Positions 8,204 through 10,938 of a stretch of DNA of 10,938 nucleotides are shown in pieces. Both the position numbers and the translations under genes were made by a program. The stretch's first letter is position 1. Each line of letters starts with the position of its first letter. Under the pieces are notes generated by a model that worked only from the letters and a program-made list of their open reading frames with translations, did no database searches and was not told the DNA's origin. The stretch is from Pseudomonadota bacterium (GTDB lineage: Bacteria; Pseudomonadota; Alphaproteobacteria; Caulobacterales; Caulobacteraceae), in the NCBI GenBank assembly GCA_023433585.1, contig JAEZCL010000169.1, forward strand, positions 1 to 10,938, read 5' to 3'.

Positions 8204-9715
8204 ATGCCCGTCAAAGCCTCCTCTGAATTCCCGGGCGCCCAGCCCGGACTGAAGCTGCCCGAATCCGTGCCGGGCCATGGCATCCTGGTGGGCTGGTCGC
8301 TGGAGCGGCGCCACCGGAAACGGCCCATGGGTTTCAGTTTCGGAACGCCTGCGACGCCCGAGGCGTCCGACGTGGTGGACCCGATCCTGCTGGAGGGCGA
8401 GGGCCACCTCATCACCGTGGCGCCCACCGGCGCGGGCAAGGGGGTGGGCTGCATCATCCCGGCGCTGCTGCGCTATCCGGGCCCGGTCATCGTCGTGGAC
8501 CCCAAGGGCGAGAACGCCGCCATCACCGCCCGCCGCCGTCGCGAAATGGGCCATGAGGTGGTGGTGCTGGACCCCATGGGCCTGACGGGCCTGGAGGCCG
8601 CCCGCTTCAATCCGCTGGACCTGATCGATCCCATGAGTCCGACGGGGGTGGACGACGCCCATACCCTGACCAACCAGTTGCTGCATGCTTCCGGCTCATC
8701 CAAGGACAGGTTCTGGGAAGGCCGCGGTCGGCAGTTGCTGGTCGGCATCCTGCTGCATGTGCTGACGGACCTGCCGAAGAAGGACCACACCCTGGCCCAG
8801 GTCAGGAAGGTGGTGAACGAGGCCGCCGCCTCGCCCCAGGCGGTGATGCGGCGTCTGGCCCGCTCGCGCCATCCCGAGGCGCGCGCCACCGCCGACCTGA
8901 TGTCCATCGGCGCGACGGAGACCCTGGGCGGCATCGTCGCCTTCGCCCAGGAGGGCGTGGACTTCATCCGCGGCCCCCTGATCGCCGAGTCGACGGGGGA
9001 ATCCACCTTTTCCCTGGACGCGGTGGTGCGCGGCGATCCCCTGTCCATCTTCATCGTCCTGCCGCCGCACATGCTGATCTCGCACGGACGGCTGCTGAGG
9101 CTGTGGATCGGGGCGCTGATGACGGGGATCATGCGGCGGCGCGCCCGCCCGGCCCGGTCGACCCTGTTCGTGCTGGACGAAGCGGCCCAGCTGGGGCCGT
9201 TCGACGAGCTGAGGAAGGCCGTGACCCTGCTGCGCGGCTATGGCCTGCAGACCTGGAGCTTCTGGCAGGACGTGTCGCAGCTGACCCTGCTCTATCCGGA
9301 CGACTGGCGCACCATGGTCAACAACTGCAAGGTGGTTCAGTGCTTCGGCGCCAACACCATGCTGGCGGCCACCGACATGGCCTCGATCGTGGGCTGGCGC
9401 GACGGCGGGGCGGTGCTGGACCTGGAGCCGGACGAGATGCTGCTGCAGATCGCCGGCGACGAGGCGGTGCTGGCGGCCCTGCCCAATTACCGCTCGGACC
9501 CGGCCTTCGCCGGGACCTATGACGAAAACCCCTATTACGACCCGAACCGCGACCCCGTCGGGCCGCCGCGTACGCCACTGACCGAATACATCCGTCCCGA
9601 GCGCCCGGCGCGCAGCGGCTCCTTCGATCTGCCCATGCCCGAGGACGCCGCCTTGGCCCGTCGCCTGCGCGGCTGGCTGGAGACCGGCGAGGATCAGGAG
9701 GCGGACTCGCGTTGA
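8204..9715 (+). CDS. VirD4/TraG-like coupling ATPase lacking membrane anchor
   Basis: This is a 503-residue member of the type IV secretion coupling protein family (VirD4/TraG/TraD), hexameric RecA-like motor ATPases that feed DNA or protein to a secretion channel. Walker A is APTGAGKG (residues 73-80), followed by a typical VVDPKGE (97-103). Walker B is LFVLDEAAQLG (321-331). The family's WQDVSQL (354-360) and VNNCKVVQCFGANT (372-385) follow. The all-alpha insertion (about 150-230) is present. What is missing is the N-terminal transmembrane region: family members usually have it and run to 600-700 residues, whereas here only about 65 non-hydrophobic residues precede the motor. No VirB channel, relaxase or transfer origin is visible. 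The gene follows its partner by nine bases, with TGAGGA at 8192-8197 combining stop and Shine-Dalgarno. Its composition matches the flanks, so no recent transfer is evident. Cargo and role are unknown. Confidence 0.88.
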   Translation: MPVKASSEFPGAQPGLKLPESVPGHGILVGWSLERRHRKRPMGFSFGTPATPEASDVVDPILLEGEGHLITVAPTGAGKGVGCIIPALLRYPGPVIVVDPKGENAAITARRRREMGHEVVVLDPMGLTGLEAARFNPLDLIDPMSPTGVDDAHTLTNQLLHASGSSKDRFWEGRGRQLLVGILLHVLTDLPKKDHTLAQVRKVVNEAAASPQAVMRRLARSRHPEARATADLMSIGATETLGGIVAFAQEGVDFIRGPLIAESTGESTFSLDAVVRGDPLSIFIVLPPHMLISHGRLLRLWIGALMTGIMRRRARPARSTLFVLDEAAQLGPFDELRKAVTLLRGYGLQTWSFWQDVSQLTLLYPDDWRTMVNNCKVVQCFGANTMLAATDMASIVGWRDGGAVLDLEPDEMLLQIAGDEAVLAALPNYRSDPAFAGTYDENPYYDPNRDPVGPPRTPLTEYIRPERPARSGSFDLPMPEDAALARRLRGWLETGEDQEADSR

Positions 9716-9740
9716 CCGTTCGCGCCCTATCGGCTATAGG
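9712..9740 (+). promoter_or_regulatory. Probable housekeeping promoter of rpsT
   Basis: TTGACCG (9712-9718, six of seven to the Caulobacter-type -35 TTGACGS), a 14-base spacer and GCTATAGG (9733-9740, six of eight to GCTANAWC) give the best promoter match in the window. The -35 overlaps the TGA stop (9713-9715) of the coupling ATPase gene. Initiation near 9747 would leave a leader of about 60 bases before the rpsT ATG at 9809. Confidence 0.6.
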
Positions 9741-9808
9741 CCCGCGCTCTTGAGATTTCCGCGCCGTGGGGACGTGCTCCGCGGCGCTTTCCGTTAAGGT
9801 TTTGACTG

Positions 9809-10078
9809 ATGGCCAACAACCCCGGCGCCAAGAAGGCGATCCGCACGAGCGCCGCCCGGACCGAAGTGAACACGGCGCGCCGCAGCCGCGTGCGCACCTA
9901 TCTGAAGAAGTTCGACGCCGCGATCGCCGGCGGCGACGTGGAGGCCGCCAAGGGCGCCTTCCTCCAAGCCCAGTCCGAACTGATGCGGGCGGTGTCCAAG
10001 GGCGTGTTCCACAAGAACACCGGCGCCCGCAAAGTGTCGCGCCTGCACGCCCAGCTGAAGAAGCTGGCCGCAGCCTGA
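9809..10078 (+). CDS. rpsT: 30S ribosomal protein S20
   Basis: S20 binds 16S rRNA at the base of the small subunit and is needed for its assembly. The 89-residue length is normal. The protein is lysine/arginine-rich and almost all helical, opening MANNPGAKKAIRTSAAR and carrying the family's KGVFHKNTGARKVSRL signature (residues 64-79), followed by a KKLAAA end. AAGG at 9796-9799 lies nine bases before the ATG. It has its own promoter candidate and a terminator 47 bases after the stop, so it is probably monocistronic. The rpsT-dnaA order is conserved in many alphaproteobacteria. Confidence 0.97.
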   Translation: MANNPGAKKAIRTSAARTEVNTARRSRVRTYLKKFDAAIAGGDVEAAKGAFLQAQSELMRAVSKGVFHKNTGARKVSRLHAQLKKLAAA

Positions 10079-10125
10079 GCTACGGGCCGTCACAGGCCTG
10101 TAACAGCAAAAAATTTAGAACTTTC

Positions 10126-10159
10126 AACGGCGAAGGCGCATGCGTTCCTTCGCCGTTTT
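10126..10159 (+). terminator. Intrinsic terminator of rpsT
   Basis: An 11-bp perfect stem (AACGGCGAAGG at 10126-10136 with its complement at 10147-10157) encloses a 10-base loop and runs into TTTT at 10156-10159. It lies 47 bases after the rpsT stop and insulates dnaA from rpsT transcription. Confidence 0.85.
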
Positions 10160-10288
10160 GCCGTGTGCGGCTAAGTCGTCATGAAAAGATCATGGCGGGC
10201 TGTCGTCAGCGGTCGACGGTTTCCCCAACCGGACGAAGCGGTTAGCGGAGTCAAACAAAATATCCGCATGGATCGGGGCGAATCAGCG

Positions 10289-10316
10289 TTGACGGCGCCC
10301 GCCCGGGGGGTAAGTT
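10289..10316 (+). promoter_or_regulatory. Candidate dnaA promoter
   Basis: TTGACGG (10289-10295) matches all seven positions of the Caulobacter-type -35. After a 13-base spacer comes GGTAAGTT (10309-10316), five of eight to GCTANAWC. A better -10-like element, GCTCTAAC (10321-10328, seven of eight), is spaced too far from this -35. Either start would leave a leader of about 170-180 bases before the dnaA ATG, similar to the long leader reported for Caulobacter dnaA. Confidence 0.45.
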
Positions 10317-10360
10317 TTGGGCTCTAACGCACTTCCATCCCAACACGGATGAAGACGGCG

Positions 10361-10449
10361 CGGAACCTGGGTTCCGAGCCGGCGGGAGAAGTCTGTCTGC
10401 AAGGGCGTCCACGCTCGCCGGAACCCGGTTCCGGCGGACCGGAGAAGTC
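10361..10449 (+). repeat. Two near-identical palindrome modules in the presumed dnaA leader
   Basis: Module A (10361-10393) and module B (10419-10449) each begin with CGGAACC, a one- or two-base centre, and GGTTCCG, pass through a GGCGG-containing stretch, and end in GGAGAAGTC. In B the palindrome extends to nine-base arms around one base (10418-10436). In RNA each would form a hairpin. Because the arms are alike, arms of A could also pair with arms of B, giving alternative folds. As DNA they could be paired operator sites. No known factor is assigned. Confidence 0.65.
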
Positions 10450-10503
10450 GTCCCCACATCAGACGGGCTTTCGGGCTGGTGAACTGAAAGAGGTGGCGAA
10501 CCG

Positions 10504-10929
10504 ATGGCGGGCAATGCGGCGGAGATGAGATTGACGGATCCGGACCGGATCTGGGACGAGGCGGCCGCCCGGCTGCGGGCCGAGATCGGCGAGGGTCCCT
10601 TCAGCTCCTATATCGCGCCGTCGGCCGTGCGCGCCGACGCCGCCGGCCGGCTGATCCTGGTCACGCCCACCGCCTATGCGCGTGACTGGGTGCGCCGCAA
10701 CGCCCTGCGCCGCATGAACGAGCTGTGGCTGGGCCTGGACGGCCTGTCGCGGCGGCTGGACGTGCGGTGCCGGGCCGAGTTCGGCTCGCCCGCGCCCTCC
10801 ATCTCGGCCGGCAGCGGCCAGGCGGCGCCGGCCCAGCCGCGCGCCACCGTGGCGCCGGTCCCGGACGGCCCTCGGGCGGTGCGCGCCGCCGCGCTGCTCA
10901 CCAGCCCGGAGCCGGCGCACAGTGCCTAG
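10504..10929 (+). CDS. dnaA: Chromosomal replication initiator DnaA, N-terminal part only
   Basis: DnaA binds origin boxes and opens DNA to start replication. Residues 10-75 form domain I, with IWDEAAARLRAEIGEGPFSSYIAP, VLTPTAYARDWVRR-like and ALRRMNELW helices closely resembling the Caulobacter protein (segments quoted as landmarks). From about residue 90 the sequence becomes the Ala/Pro-rich linker, domain II. The frame then meets TAG at 10927-10929, nine bases from the window end, before any of the AAA+ ATPase (domain III) or DNA-binding domain (IV). An intact DnaA is essential, so a base or indel error near a contig end is the likeliest reason. The start ATG has AAAGAGG about ten bases upstream. 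Upstream signals are described under the intergenic region. Confidence 0.85.
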   Translation: MAGNAAEMRLTDPDRIWDEAAARLRAEIGEGPFSSYIAPSAVRADAAGRLILVTPTAYARDWVRRNALRRMNELWLGLDGLSRRLDVRCRAEFGSPAPSISAGSGQAAPAQPRATVAPVPDGPRAVRAAALLTSPEPAHSA

Positions 10930-10938
10930 CCGTCCCCC

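Larger units (their letters stand above)
10079..10503 (+). promoter_or_regulatory. rpsT-dnaA intergenic region with dnaA control signals
   Basis: This 425-base gap has no gene. From left to right it holds the rpsT terminator, a six-of-eight match to the CtrA pattern TTAA-N7-TTAA (10171-10185), two GANTC methylation sites (10248-10252 and 10280-10284), a seven-of-nine match to the DnaA box (10260-10268), a promoter candidate (10289-10316), and two palindromic modules (10361-10393 and 10419-10449) followed by the dnaA ribosome site. The layout resembles the regulated dnaA promoter and long leader known from Caulobacter. Individual sites are pattern matches. Confidence 0.6.

Noticed and set aside
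8204..9715. Integrated conjugative element around the VirD4-like gene
   Set aside because: No relaxase, VirB/Trb genes, integrase, tRNA attachment site or direct repeats are visible, and base composition matches the flanks.
10092..10101. Palindrome ACAGGCCTGT after rpsT
   Set aside because: Ten bases, no repeat elsewhere in the gap, and the next hairpin explains termination; most likely chance.

Overview
The window is high-GC DNA (roughly two-thirds G+C) whose proteins and gene order point to an alphaproteobacterium of the Caulobacteraceae, most likely Brevundimonas or a close relative. The pointers are the rpsT-dnaA neighbourhood, the form of DnaA domain I, GANTC (CcrM-type) sites before dnaA, and promoter-like sequences of the Caulobacter housekeeping type (TTGACGS / GCTANAWC). 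The genus assignment is inference from the sequence and memory of the family.

Left part (1-2294). The first 271 bases are a foldback: 1-121 is the exact reverse complement of 151-271. This sits inside the 3' part of a minus-strand histidinol-phosphatase gene (hisN) and looks like an assembly or library artefact at a contig end. hisN lies 50 bases downstream of a small XRE-type regulator gene, also minus. Divergent from that regulator is a GlsB/YeaQ/YmgE stress membrane protein on plus. It ends at a strong hairpin terminator and converges with a minus-strand gene for a small secreted acidic protein.

Middle (2546-6515). Two long minus-strand genes encode the ribosome-associated GTPase TypA/BipA and an OPT-family oligopeptide transporter. 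A terminator-like hairpin separates them. A 147-base divergent region follows, then a plus-strand crotonase of the mitochondrial ECHS1 type.

Right part (7523-10938). A probable two-gene unit encodes an unrecognised 223-aa protein and a VirD4/TraG-like coupling ATPase that has no membrane segments and no other type IV secretion or relaxase gene beside it. Next come rpsT, with a promoter overlapping the preceding stop codon and a clear terminator, a 425-base gap rich in candidate regulatory sites, and the 5' part of dnaA. The dnaA frame hits a TAG nine bases before the window edge, in the linker before the ATPase domain.

The observations most worth following are the solitary soluble coupling ATPase with its unknown partner beside rpsT-dnaA, and a pair of near-identical palindrome-containing modules in the presumed dnaA leader. 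The two contig-end anomalies (foldback and dnaA stop) are probably technical and should be treated as such.
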